From contig JAITYX010000003.1 in NCBI GenBank assembly GCA_021018815.1, forward strand, positions 310,001-374,000: DNA of 64,000 nucleotides, written 5' to 3'. Position 1 is the first letter of the stretch, and every line of letters starts with the position of its first letter. This DNA is from Talinum fruticosum. Lineage: Eukaryota; Streptophyta; Magnoliopsida; Caryophyllales; Talinaceae. The notes under the pieces are model-generated. The model searched no databases. It saw only the letters and a list, made by a program, of their open reading frames with translations, and was not told where the DNA came from. This document shows positions 24,650 to 36,400 of the stretch, in pieces. The position numbers and the translations under genes are program-made.

Positions 24650-25102
24650 GACCATCGTTCTAGGTCTCCCTCTTTGGGAGGTTTCCTTGGTGGTTTGGAG
24701 GTTCATACAGAGACATATGGCCAAACTCAAATGTTGTCCGGTTGCACTACGAGCATCCGGCGCTTCATGCCATGCATCTCGGTGCTCTCGCAGATAAAGA
24801 ATTTCCGAAGCTAGACTAAGCTCATTTGGGCTCGGGTCTAGTTTATTCGGAGGTGAGCCTAGCACATCTAGAGCCAGTATCAATGTTATGCCTTTGCAAG
24901 TGCTTGACCTGTATGGTAGGTCATACGATTTTATGAGCGTCTTATAGTAGGCCTTATTATGAGGTCTCACAATCAACTTGGGACTGTGGTGTTAGTTCTT
25001 CCCACATGGTGACGGAAAGGTGAGCTTCGAGTGTTGATTGCAGAGCACATGGACAACTATCACTTTGGTAGCACTCATGATGTCAATGATGAAGATTATT
25101 GA
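24650..25102 (+). pseudogene. PMD-like antisense gene, copy 1, last exon (broken)
   Basis: It starts right after a pyrimidine tract and AG (24648-24649) with DHRSRSPSLGGFLGG and ends near TGA 25100-25102 after an acidic tail. Several stops interrupt it. It is homologous to 60577-61029. In PMD proteins the region after the domain is often Arg/Ser-rich, which fits. It belongs with the exons at 5772-6861, from which element A separates it by 17 kb. Confidence 0.45.
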
Positions 25103-25589
25103 ATAACCACTTGTAGGATGCTTTTGTTATTATTTATATACTTTGTATTATGTTTAGACTTTATGCAAGGAGATGAGTTCAAAACTCAATCTAAAGTGCT
25201 TTCTTAATTTATATGATGTGAAAAAATATCAAAGACGAAACTAAAAAAATGCATTAGCCCGCATTCCACTAAAAAAGATAATAAAAAGAGAAATGGAAAT
25301 CATAAGTAAAAGGCACGGTCCTGAGTAATGGGACTGAAACAAGAAAGAAACGGGCTCAAGACAAAAAGGTGGCCAAACTATAGGCGCCGACCATGAGGCG
25401 GACCAGCGAACCAGTTAACTGCGACCAACGGTGCTCAACGGGCTAGGCCCGGAAGGTTTTAAAGCAAGGAGCGATAACGAAGCATGGTTAGGAGTCCTGA
25501 AAACTCAATAAATAATGTTGGAGTGATCTCTGAAACGAACACAATTAAGAGTCTAATAGGAGGTTATATCATAGATTCCTAGAAATTTC
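25103..25589. other. Spacer between PMD-like and DUF7745-like blocks, copy 1
   Basis: AT-rich; aligns with 61030-61307 (shared 'caaaactcaatctaaa' and 'atttatatgatg'). It may hold the 3' end of the PMD gene and the promoter of the next one. Confidence 0.45.
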
Positions 25590-26236
25590 GACATCCATCC
25601 CATGATGAACTTTATGCTTGACTTGACTCGATGGATGCACGATATTTGGGCTGTAGAAAAGATAGGATTAGCTGTGTATGGACTGAAGACACTATTCAAA
25701 ATTAGACAAGTGGAGATCCATTGGATGCTTTTGAGGGCTGCAGTGTCCTACTGGGATTCCGCGAAGCATGTCTTCAAATTTGGGGATAGAGAGTGATGCC
25801 CCTCCCCGAAGAATTCGATGTAATACTAGGCTACAGTAATCATCGTCGAACAAAGCATGTCGTTCCCACATCATCAAGCAACATGGCAGAAACCTACGAG
25901 ACAACTCTTGGGCCTTAGCAAAAGGGATCTAGAGTTGATCCTGTTAGAGACGAGGTCAACATGGCTAACCTACTACTGCACTTTTGTCCCATATATGGGG
26001 TGGGGTTGGCATAGATCTAGAAGCGTCAGGCCGTCATTATGTGCTTTGTGGGTGGCTTCCTATTGGTGCGAGGGCATAGGGATAGGGCGCTTGTCGTACT
26101 CATCGAATGTGGTGGAGGAGTTAAGAGACTATCACTCCTTAACCCCGCTGATTCTTATCGAAATGTTCTTGGCGCAAAACCAGATTAGGGGAATCAAAAT
26201 GAAAACTTCACCGGTAGCCCCCTTCTATTGCAGGTA
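25590..26236 (+). pseudogene. DUF7745-like antisense gene, copy 1, first exon
   Basis: Conceptual translation gives YWDSAKHVFKFGD then ELCPLPEEFDVILGYS, typical of the N-terminal part of plant DUF7745 proteins (a fold-unknown family often found in transposon-related proteins). It continues to YHSLTPLILIEMFL and ends at a donor-like CAG/GTAACT near 26234. One frame change occurs near 25797 (a missing base between the two motifs). Downstream, a triplet microsatellite occupies the intron and the second exon seen in copy 2 (62053-62411) is almost entirely lost. The function of DUF7745 proteins is not known. Confidence 0.6.
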
Positions 26237-26334
26237 ACTAATGACTCGAAATGGTCATCCGAACCTAATCGGTGACGGAAAAATGGTGCGCCGGTCGGCA
26301 GCAGCCTACACACGATACCCGCTAACCCCGATAT

Positions 26335-26451
26335 GTTGTTATTATTATGATTATTATTATTATTATTGTTATTATTATTATTATTATTATTATTGTTGTT
26401 GTTATTGTTGTTGTTGTTGTCATTATCATTATTATTTATTTATTTATTTAA
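26335..26451. repeat. ATT/GTT triplet microsatellite
   Basis: About 115 bp of TTA/TTG triplets ending in a short TTTA run, inside the intron of the DUF7745-like gene copy 1. The same intron in copy 2 has only a T-run (61953-61967). Confidence 0.9.
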
Positions 26452-26649
26452 CTCCTATTAGGTCGCGAACGGGGACTAGCAAGGTCATGCAAGATATGTA
26501 ATTTTTCTAACTTTTTTCATATGTTATGTGTAGATTAAGCTGATTGAGTGCTCGTAAGGAGTGACATATACTTGGCTTCCCAATTCGTTAGAGGCCTTAT
26601 CATGTAGTGCTAACTACGGACTCAATTTCAGCCAAATTTGTTTAGTTTG

Positions 26650-26921
26650 ATGCTAAACGTAATATTTTTCAACTGGTCTAGATAAACGTAATATTTTTTC
26701 AACTAGTCCAGATTTGTATATTGAAATAATCCTTCACTTTCTAAATCTGTTAGCTTAACTACCCCTCCTTGTAAAATTTGATTGAGGGTGTAGGGTCCTT
26801 ACCATTTTGGTCTGAATTTCCTTCTTGGATCCCGGATATGTGCTCCAATTTCCTTAAGGACCATGTCACCAATTTGTAAATGATGAGTTCTAACCTTTTT
26901 CTTCAATGCCCTTGATGTACG
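26650..26921 (-). pseudogene. Tat-like integrase C-terminus, copy 1 (truncated)
   Basis: Minus-strand translation resembles the C-terminal part of Tat-lineage integrase (HHLQIGDMVLKEIG..., then a block before PSVKFYKE...GLVKLTDLESE). It aligns with 63142-63410 of copy 2. It stops abruptly at 26921 where the LTR of copy 2 begins. A 31-bp tandem duplication ('aaacgtaatatttttcaact') lies at its 3' end near 26655-26702. Confidence 0.6.
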
Positions 26922-27332
26922 TGACTATAGGAAATTGGGCGGCCTCCCCGAGTGCCTCGTGGGGGCGCGGCCACGTATGAATAAGACTTTCCCTATAAAG
27001 TCTCGACTCTCTTCATTTATTTTTTGGTTAAGTTTCTTTCGAAAGTCGATTTTTGAAAGTTCATTTCGAAAGTGGGGTCTTATTAAGCTTATTTCTTTTT
27101 AGAATTTGCTAAACGAATGATTTGCCATTTTTATTAATAAATATATTTTAGAAATAAATTTTGAAAAGGTCTCGGGATGTTATTTCGAGGATAAAGAAAA
27201 TAGAAAAATAAAATTTACATTTTGTCTCAAAGCTCTATGACCAAAAAGAGAAATCTTGTAGGAGTTGAGTCCAGCTACTAGTCCGAAATGCCGAGAAGCA
27301 AATAAGAAGAAATAAAAGCAAAACAAGGTGTC

Positions 27333-27490
27333 ACCAGTCACTTTTGGGAAATAAAATCTAACAAAAATTCAGAAAATACTCTTCTAATCTTAGTATTGGA
27401 AAACTAAGCTTGAATGAGGCTTCGAAAGAGACTCCATTTATCATAAACCGAGAATCCAATGTTCGATTTTATATCCCAAAAGTGACTGGT
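27333..27490. repeat. 26-bp inverted repeat, 106-bp spacer
   Basis: ACCAGTCACTTTTGGGAAAT (27333-27358 in full) is the reverse complement of 27465-27490, with one mismatch. It sits in the R/U5 part of the minus-strand LTR, so it would be transcribed and could fold into a long hairpin in the RNA. Confidence 0.8.
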
Positions 27491-28060
27491 AGGAAATGAA
27501 GATCGATGCTCTCCATTCCGCCCTGTCAATAAATGAGCTTACTATAATCTAAATTGTTAGTTCAAAAATTATGTTTAAAGAGTTAAGAAATCAGCATGCG
27601 ATAGGCAAAAATTAAAGGAAACAAAACATGCTAGGAAAGCAACAAATAGGCAAATAATAGAGCAATAAAGAAAGCAATAAAGAAAGTAAGAAGGAAATTA
27701 AAAGTTACAAGTGCGTGGGGAGGGGGATTAAAAACGATTACATCTCAAAAACCACAATATAGAAAGCAATAAAAAATTTTAATTAAAAGAACCGTAAAAA
27801 GCAAGGTGATTTGGTGTCATCGAGGTTATCCCACCTGCTGATCTTGGCTCATGAACGGATTTCGGGAGCATAATGGTCGGGCAGCGAGTTCAACGGGAAG
27901 CAAGGAAGGCCTTTTGTGGAGTTTAAGAAATGAAGAAGTGAGTAACTAGTTGGAGAAATGGAGAGAATAGAGAGTGACATAGAATGGGAGGAAGGATTTT
28001 CGACTTTGGGTGGGGTTGCTAGCTGAAAAATAGTGCACCAAATTAGAGGGGGAAGCCCTT

Positions 28061-28068
28061 TATTTATA
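28061..28068 (-). promoter_or_regulatory. TATA box of Tat-like LTR copy 2
   Basis: TATTTATA on the plus strand reads TATAAATA on the minus strand, 512 bp into the LTR. Confidence 0.55.
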
Positions 28069-28580
28069 GGAAAAAATTAGGTTAAAATGAAACTCTATAA
28101 GCCATCCAACCATTAGGTTTGGCTTGAACCAAGCTAGAGAATATAGGAAATGCATGAAGAAATAAACTAGATATTCACCTTGCTAAAACGACGTCATCCG
28201 TAGAGTCCTGTAGACCGAATCTTGTTAAAACATCATCGTACGAAAGTTTAGGAGGCGTGCTGCATTTGGCCGCTAAAGAATAGTAAAACGCTCGGGTTTT
28301 ATCGTCGACATATCTTAACCGGTGCTGGTTTCAATCCCGGTTGGTTGTCCGATCTTGACTGGGTTCGGCCCAAAGAAATGGGTTGTAAGCTGGCCCAAGC
28401 AAAGAAAGGTTTCTTTTGTGGTGCTAACCGATTCTTTTTGTGGTTTATTGGATTCCGTCATGCTATTTTCAATCAAATCATGATCCAAGTTAGCAAACAG
28501 GATCGAGATTTCATCATCGAGTGAACAAAAATAAATAACTCAAGTAAAACGATAAGGACGTCACATTTTCCGTGTCTACA

Positions 28581-28597
28581 GCTAGCCCTCACTTTGA
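28581..28597 (-). promoter_or_regulatory. Polypurine tract of Tat-like copy 2
   Basis: On the minus strand TCAAAGTGAGGGCTAGC precedes the LTR start TGTAGACACGG. It matches the tract at 2266-2282. Confidence 0.65.
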
Positions 28598-28930
28598 CCG
28601 AGTCTAAATGACAAAGGGTCAAAGCAGACGCTAAAGGGTAGTTATCTCATTTGTCTAGCGTTGCCTCGGATCCCGAGTGACTTAAGAGATCCATAATTGT
28701 CTATTTCTTAACCCGAACTCTAACGAAATGGGGCCTAGACTTAATCGCTGTATGCATTATGAAATTAGGCTAGAAAAAGTCCTAAGCTTGGCTTGATTAT
28801 AGTCCTGAAGCTCGGTAATTTGCTCAAGCGCGATCATTTCTTAATCTGCAGCCTTAGTTAAATAATTCTAGTATACTAACATTTTGTCCGTAAATAATTA
28901 TATGTACGAAAGTTTGGTGTTTTTCCTGAA
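28598..28930. other. Tat-like copy 2 spacer up to the Copia insertion
   Basis: Aligns with 2283-2318 plus 5053-5345 of copy 1, bridging the TIR insertion there. Continues at 50674 after the Copia compound. Confidence 0.6.
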
Positions 28931-28935
28931 TAATT

Positions 28936-30409
28936 AGAAGACTCAAACTCGGAATCTTGATCGTTCCGAGTACTACATAAAGACTCGTGTACAAACCTCA
29001 TCCCTACTAAGTTTTGATTACGAGTTATCCCGAGTGTTATAGAAACTCCTGTATAAGTTTTCATTCATTTCGATCGACTCGAAAACACATTTTTGATTAT
29101 CTTCTTGGATTGATGTTTCTAAGTCACTCGGACATCACTCAAATTTATCTCATGTTCAAATAATCTCTCTAACACTCTTTATCCGAGTTTGACTGTGTAT
29201 TTCAAAGCAAAATGAATTATCATGTTAATTCATCTTTCCAAGTCGGTTTATATGTTTCGAATTATTTATCCCGATCAAGTACCTACTATGATGTTTTCAC
29301 TCTTATAACTTGATCGTTCTTAAGACTCGACTTTGATGGAATTTGACTATAATAAATATTAGACTCGGAAAATTCCATTATTCTAGGGCTAAGATAATTA
29401 TGCACTTAATTGTCTTAATTAAATTCTTTTCTATGCCTAATCTTGGACAAAAGTATTTTATACTTTGAGAACCAAAATGATTTACTTTTGTAGGTTATTC
29501 AAACGAGCATATCTCATTTTTGAATTACAAAAGTAACCAGCTTCAAGTTGTCAATTACTAGCAGACAAGGCTTATCTACTTCGAATAAGGATCATACGAT
29601 GTGTCGAGATTGTCCGTTTCGAAAATTGGAAAACTTCAAAGTTACGCTCAACGGTGGTTTCCAGCTTAATTTTCGGACATCACCGGTTGATCGGAGCAAC
29701 TTTAGGAGCCAGGAGCCATTGCATAACGTTCACATCCCAACGGATCTTTTCTCGACCGACTCGGAAGAACCATTACAACGGTCAAGAAGGACTTCGTTCG
29801 TAAATCAGTCACAACGGCTAATTTGCTTGGTCATCTATAAATAGAAGGCACTTCTCAAGACTTGAAGATTGCTGAACACATTGCTGAAACTATATCTCTT
29901 AGTACAATGCTCATTCAATCTTCTTCTTACAACTCCCCGCTTGTGATACATATTTTCTAAGTTATAAAGTCTTGAAATCAAGCACATACTCTTCTTACTT
30001 TCTGAATAAAGGTCCCTTGACCGAGGTGTAAGGGTTAACTCAGCTCTGTTATGCTTAGCTATAAAGGTTACCTTAATTAGGAAGTACTAGATCGGATAAG
30101 GGAACGTCCGAGTATAGGAAAACACCGTAAGGAATTGTCTATGGGAGCAATTCGGTTAAGTCGATCCGTTGTATTTTGTGGATTCAAAATAGTGGATTTG
30201 ACTTGGTGCTTGGACTAGCACCGTCTCGTGGTTTTTAGCCCTAGGATGGTGTCCATGTATCTCGAGTTATACTTTTCTGAGTTCAATCTAGACTTAGATT
30301 ACCTTCTTCATTCCTTTCAAGCTTAAAGTTTCTAAGTTTGTTAAAATTTCCTCATCACCATATTCACTCCCCTCTAGGGCGACTAAACCTCTCCAAGAGC
30401 AAACCATCA
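28936..30409 (+). repeat. Left outer Copia LTR (subfamily A, 1474 bp)
   Basis: It starts AGAAGACTC (first base changed from the family's TGAAGACTC) right after the TAATT duplication and ends ...ACCATCA before the primer site. It contains a TATA box at 29836-29843 with four upstream AACGG motifs. Confidence 0.85.
29650..29843 (+). promoter_or_regulatory. LTR promoter: four AACGG motifs and TATA box
   Basis: AACGG occurs at 29650, 29739, 29777 and 29813, and TATAAATA at 29836-29843. AACGG is the core of MYB-type sites, including the mitosis-specific activator (MSA) element bound by MYB3R factors. The last copy (ACAACGGCTA) is close to the MSA consensus. That these sites are used is inference. 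Confidence 0.55.
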
Positions 30410-30411
30410 AT

Positions 30412-30422
30412 TGGTATCGAGC
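30412..30422 (+). promoter_or_regulatory. Copia primer-binding site, initiator tRNA-Met type (one base short)
   Basis: TGGTATCGAGC lies two bases after the LTR. The initiator tRNA-Met site of plant Copia elements is TGGTATCAGAGC; this copy lacks the A after TATC. Confidence 0.8.
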
Positions 30423-30467
30423 CTAGCCTTTCGAAAGGATCTAACAGTCCAAATGTTTAAAGATCGG

Positions 30468-33400
30468 ATGGCTCGGAACAACGTAGAGTTCAATGAAGGA
30501 AGATCTTCAACTAGACCACCAAAGTTCAAAGGGTTAAACTTCCCGCACTTCAAGAAGCTAATGGAATGCTTTCTGCTAGACAATGATGAAGAAATTTAAA
30601 ACATCATCCAAGAAGGCAGCTAGATTTCAATGACGATGGAAGATATAAGACCTGTGCCTAGAGAGAAGTTCGAGTACACCAATGAGGAGTTACAAAAAGT
30701 TCGGAAAGAACTTTAAAGCGATGAACACTCGATGTGTGTTATCAGCTCAAAAGAGTACAATAGAGTGTCGACCGTGACACGGCTAAAGATGTGTGGGACA
30801 CTCTTGTCAACACATATGAAGGAACAAGCCAAGTGAAACAAGCGAAGATAAGTCAATATCTTCACAAGTATGAGGTGTTCAAAATAAAGCCGGAAGAAAA
30901 CATCACTCAGATTTTTATACGCTTCACTGGGATTAGAAACAATGTCAAATCTTTGGGTAGGAGGATTTCCCACGAGGAAATGTGCAGAAAAATTCTAAGA
31001 AGTCTACCAAAGACAAGATGAGGTCCTAAGGTGACAGCTATCGAAGAAGCCGATAACCTCTCTCAGCTAGACAAACCGATTGGGAAGCTACTTACCCATA
31101 AATCCATTTGGAAGAAGAGGCTCCATGGTCAACATTAAAAAGAAGATTGCGCAGAAAGCCTCGAAAAATAGAGGAGAAAGTCCGAGTTCCTCGGACTTAG
31201 AAGAAGACCCCATGACACTCATTGCTCAAGGCTTTAAAAGAATGATGAAGCACAAGAAATGGGAGAAGATGCCAAAGGAAGAGTTCTAGACGAAAGACAA
31301 GAAGGACAGAAAAGGTAAATACTCCTCCCCTTCAAAGTTATCTTTAATAAAGAACGTTGGGTGTTTTGAGTGTGGCGGAAAAGATCATATAGTCAAAGAC
31401 TGTCCAAAGAGAAAGAGGGACAGAAAGAAGAAGAAGGTTATGATGGCAGCATGGAGTGATGAAGACTCATCCGAAGAAGATGAAGATTCCGATGACTCAA
31501 AGTGTCCGATGGCACTAACGAGACTTAGAAGTCGAATCTAAGTCGATTATGACAATTCGGACATCGAGGAGAAAAATCCTCGGGAGGTAATTGAATACTT
31601 TCTTAAGTTCTCCAAAGTTGATTTAGCAAAATATATTTATACTTTGGAAGAAAATTCCAAGCCGATTCTTCTCGGTTCAAAGAACAACTTGATTCACTTA
31701 CTTCGAGAGCCATGTTTTGAAAAATGAATTGGAAAAACCGAGACTAACCGATAAAGAACTCAAGACTAGTACTCAAGCCAATGAGACTGAGTCCGAGTCA
31801 CTCAGAAGAGAAAATGAGCATCCGAAAAGAAAGCTCAATGAGTCCGAAGTGAAGGTTTGCTCGGGAGAGCCTAAGTCACCCTAGAGGGGGTGAATCGGGT
31901 GATGATGAAATTTGCTTGAAATTTAAAATAGATATGAATTTGAGGTGAGCGAGAGTCAACTATGAGCTCGGAAAAGTACTAACTCATAATTCAATGAAGA
32001 GTGAAGAAACAGATTAAGCGGAACTTTGAAACAGATCCGAGTCTATAATGCACTCGGAAAAGTAATAACTCGGAAAGTACGTGGAAAGCCTCCTGGGGTA
32101 GAAAACCACGGACCGTGCTAATCCAAGCACGAAGTCAAATCCACTATTTTGAGTCCACAAAATTCAGTAGACTTACTCAACCCGTGTTGCTCCCTTAGAC
32201 AACTCCGTACAAGTTTTTCCTAGACTCGAAATTACCTTATCTCGATCTAGTACTTCCTAACCGAGATCACCCTTACGAGTTAGGGACAAGCTGAGCTGAG
32301 TTAACCATTATAGCCCGAGTCGAGGGACCTTACTTAAAGAGTAAGAAAGAGAGTGTTTGTAATTGAGTACAAGACCTTACAACTCAAAGAAATAATAAAT
32401 ACATAATTGAAGTTGTAAGTAGAAGATTGAAAGTGAATACAATGACTTTTGCTCAAGTATGTGTATTAACAGTTAGTTCAGCAATCTTCAAGTCTTGGAA
32501 GTTGACTTCTATTTATAGATGTCCAAGCAACTTAGTCATTGTGTCCATCTTCTGACTAAAAGTCCCTTGTGACCGTTGTAATGGATTTTCCGAGTCACTC
32601 GGAAAATATCCGTTGAGATATGAACGTCGGGCAACGGCTCTTGACTCGCTTTGGAAGTCCCAAAACCACTGGTGGTGTCTTGAAAAATAAGGTGGAAACC
32701 ACCGTTGAGCTTAGTGTTGTAGATTTCCAGCTTTAGAAACAGACAACCCCGACACGAGTGTCCGGGGCTATGTCGGAGGTGGAAAAAGCCTTCTCTGTTG
32801 GTGATTTGACGTTTTGAAGCCAGGTTACTTTTGTAATTCAAAATTAGGATAGCCTCGTTTGGATAACCTACAAAAGTAAATCAATTTGGTTCTCAAAGAA
32901 TAAAATACTTTGGTCCAAGATTAGACATAGAAAATAACATAATTAATATAATTAAGTGACTAATTATCCGAGTCGAAAAGGAATAAAATTTTCTGAGTCT
33001 AAAATCCATGATACTCAAATTCCATCTTAGTCGGTTTAGAAGATAAACAAGTCACGAGGATCGGAGTAAACAAACTTGATATAGATGAAACAAAGTTCAA
33101 ACTAAATATGCTGACTTGGAATAGTAAATTAACAATATAATTCTCGTATCACGAAGTCGGACCCGAGTTTATGTGCGTGAAATAAAGTGTTTGAAATGCG
33201 ATATATCTGAATATTGAGTGACTCGAACCGAGTGTGAAGTGGTAAGTACAGGTATGCTTTCCGAGTCGGTCGAGTCACGCATAAACATATATAATAGTTT
33301 CTATAACACTCGGAGAAAATGTTATATCACTCGAGAGAGGCTTCTAAGGCACATGGAATGACTTGAAATAAAAACCCTATAAGAGATGAAGTCTTATACC

Positions 33401-36400
33401 CGATTCCTCGATGGAACTTAGAAAAGTGTAAGTATAAAGTTTGAGTCTTCATGAAGAGCTTGTTTTGAAATTTACTCAAGGTCGGAAAAACCTTGACATG
33501 CTTTTAGGCTCTCATTGTGTCTCCTTCAGGAAAGAAGTACTTAGATTTAACAAAGAGGAGAAATCTAATTCCTACTCAAATATTTTCAAGAAAGATGTTC
33601 AAACTGTGAAGTTCGGGAAGGCTGAGCCTGGTTCTATTCATAAAAATGAAAGGAGGACTGAGCCTATAACAGTTTACGAGAGAAAACCTTCTCCGCTTGT
33701 TTATAAAAGAAAAGAGTTTTAATAAAAAGAGACACGAGACTCAATTTTCTAAAAAAGTAGACTCGAAATAGACCAAACCCAAAATCATCCAAATCTAGGC
33801 TCCCAAAAGTCTTCTTCCTCGAAAAGGACCAAAGTAAAGGGAGTTACTGGGTTCGTTAGAGGAAGTGAGAAGGGTTAGTGTGTTTCGACTTGCGAGTAAC
33901 TCGGAAAAGAACAAAAGCTCATTGGTACATAGACAAGTGGATGCTCAAGCCACATGTCCGGAGATTCAAGACTTTTTTCTCGGTTTGATGATTACAAAGG
34001 AGGAAAAGTTGCTTTTGGAGATGATAGCAAATGAAAGATAATTGGAATAGGCAAGATTGGGAAATGAGACAATCTGGTAAGCCCGATCTCATCTTGTAAA
34101 GGGATTAAAGTACAATCTACTCAAGCATCTCCTAATTGTGTGACAAGGGTCCAAAGGTAAGGTTCAGTTAGACAAATTGCTATATTTTTTATGCAACTAT
34201 CAAAGAGACTAAGCTCTCAGCTAAGAGATCGGGTAATACCTACATTATTCTTCTTTCGATCCAAGTCGAATTTATCTTGTTTAAAAGCATCTTTGCATGA
34301 TGATTCTTGGACATGGCATCGTAGACTAGGTCATGTTAGCATGCATACTATCAAAAAGCTCGCATCTCATGATTTAGTCAGAGGTTTACCTAATCTGTGC
34401 ATTTAAGAAAGATAAAATTTGTGAAGCATGCACAAAAGAGGAAACAAGTCAGATCATCCTTCAAACCTCTCAAAACTGTTTCTACATACAAAGTGCTTGA
34501 AATATTGCATATGGATTTATGTGGTGAAATCTCTGCAAAGAGTCTTAGAGTTAAATCATATGTACTTGTGATTGTTGACGACTACTTACGATTTACCTGG
34601 GTTTGTTTTCTTAAGCACAAAAATGAAGCTTTGAAAGAGTTCAAGCAAGCTCTGCAGGAAAATTCAAGTCAAGTCTTAGACTCGGATCGGAAGAATTCGA
34701 ACCGACCATGGAAGGGAGTTCTAGTACTCGGAATTTGCAGAGTTCTGCGACAAGAATGTTATTTGTCACAACTTCTCAGCACCCGAACCCCTCTATAGAA
34801 TGGGGTAGTGGAGAGAAAGAATCGAACTTTTGAAGAAATAGGAAGGATGATGATGATTGAACACGATCTACCTTACTATTTATGGGCTGAGGCAATGAAC
34901 ACAGGAAACTACACATTGAACATATGCCTCATCAAACCCATCTTGAAGAAAACTCCATACGAGCTCTACAAGGGAATAAAACCTAACATCTCATACTTCA
35001 AACCCTTTGGTTGTAAGTGCTACGTTCACAATAATGGTAAGGATCACCTGACCATGTTTGATGCTCGGTCAAATAAAGGTATCTTTCTCGGGTTATTCAT
35101 CTTATAGTTAAGCCTATCATGTTTTCAATAAATGAACTAAAAAAGTGGAAGAAAGCATCCACGTTGTGTTTGATGAGATTGATCGGTGAAAACCATGTGA
35201 GTCAACATTCTCAAATCTGAAACTCAGCCGCTATGTTGATTACCTTACTAAAGCCGAGCTCGGACAGAGTCAAAAGAAAGCAGCTCAGAATAAGGCATCT
35301 CGGAACATCATGACTCGGATCGAACCAGCTCAGGAGCCGACTTAGAATGCTCGAAGGTCAACGAGATGAGCAAACTCAGCGAGGTCATACCACCGAAGAT
35401 CATCCAACACAACCAACAAATCTCATAAACTAGAGAACAGGTAGAGCATTCAAATATGCTTCGAGCTAAGCACTTGAAAATATTCTGTCTAACATCAATA
35501 GTGGGGTAAGAACTCACTCTTCTTTGCAAAATCTATGTGCATTCACTACATTCGTATGATTAATCGAACCCAAAAATATAGTAGAGGCCCTAAAGGAACC
35601 TAAATGGTTAGAGGCCATACGAGAAGAACTTAATGAATTTAAGAGAAACCAAGTCTGGACTTTTGACCAAATGACCTTCTAACAACCTAGTCATAGGAAC
35701 CAAATGGGTTTTCAAGAACAAACTCGATCGGGATGTGTTGGTAGTTAGAAATAAGGCTAGACTTGTGGCTTAAGGTTACAATCAAGAAGAAAAGATTTAT
35801 TGTGGGGAAACCTTTGCCCTGGTTGCTAGGATAGAAGTAATTAGAATCCTTTTGGCATTTGCATCAAGCGTGAATATTAAGTTGTACCAAATGGATGTCA
35901 AATGTGTTTTCGGAATGGTTTCATTCAAGAGGAAGTATATGTTGAGCAACCCCTAGATTTGAAAACTTAGAACTTCCAAATCATGTTTTCAAGTTGCAAA
36001 AGGATCTTTATGGTCTTAAACAAGCTCCCGTAACTTGGTATGAAACACTGAGTAGTTTCTTTGTTGAAAATGATTTCAAAAGAGGTCGATTGACAAAACT
36101 CTTTTCATAAAAACCAAGGGGAAAGACTTTCTTATTGCTCAGCTTTATGTTGCTGATATAATTTTTTGATGTACTAATGAAAATCTCTGTCGAGATTTTT
36201 CTGAGTTGATGAGACATGAATTCCAATTAAGCATGATGGGAGAGCTCAATTTCTTTCTTGGTCTATAAATCAAACAAGATAAAGATGGCATCTATGCCCA
36301 TCAATCTAAGTACACCAAGGAGTTGCTGAAGAAGTATAAGCTTCAAGATGCAAAACATGTAGCAAGACCAATGGGTAACAACATGAAACTAGACTCGGAC

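Larger units (their letters stand above)
26922..28580 (-). mobile_element. Tat-like Ty3 3' LTR (copy 2), about 1659 bp
   Basis: Read on the minus strand it starts TGTAGACACGG at 28580 beside a polypurine tract and ends CCTATAGTCA at 26922, exactly where integrase homology of copy 1 resumes. A TATA box lies on the minus strand at 28061-28068. The 5' LTR and gag-pol of this element lie beyond 64000. The 26922 boundary implies insertion of copy 2 into the integrase gene of copy 1. The right partner junction is outside the window, so the target duplication cannot be checked. Confidence 0.65.
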
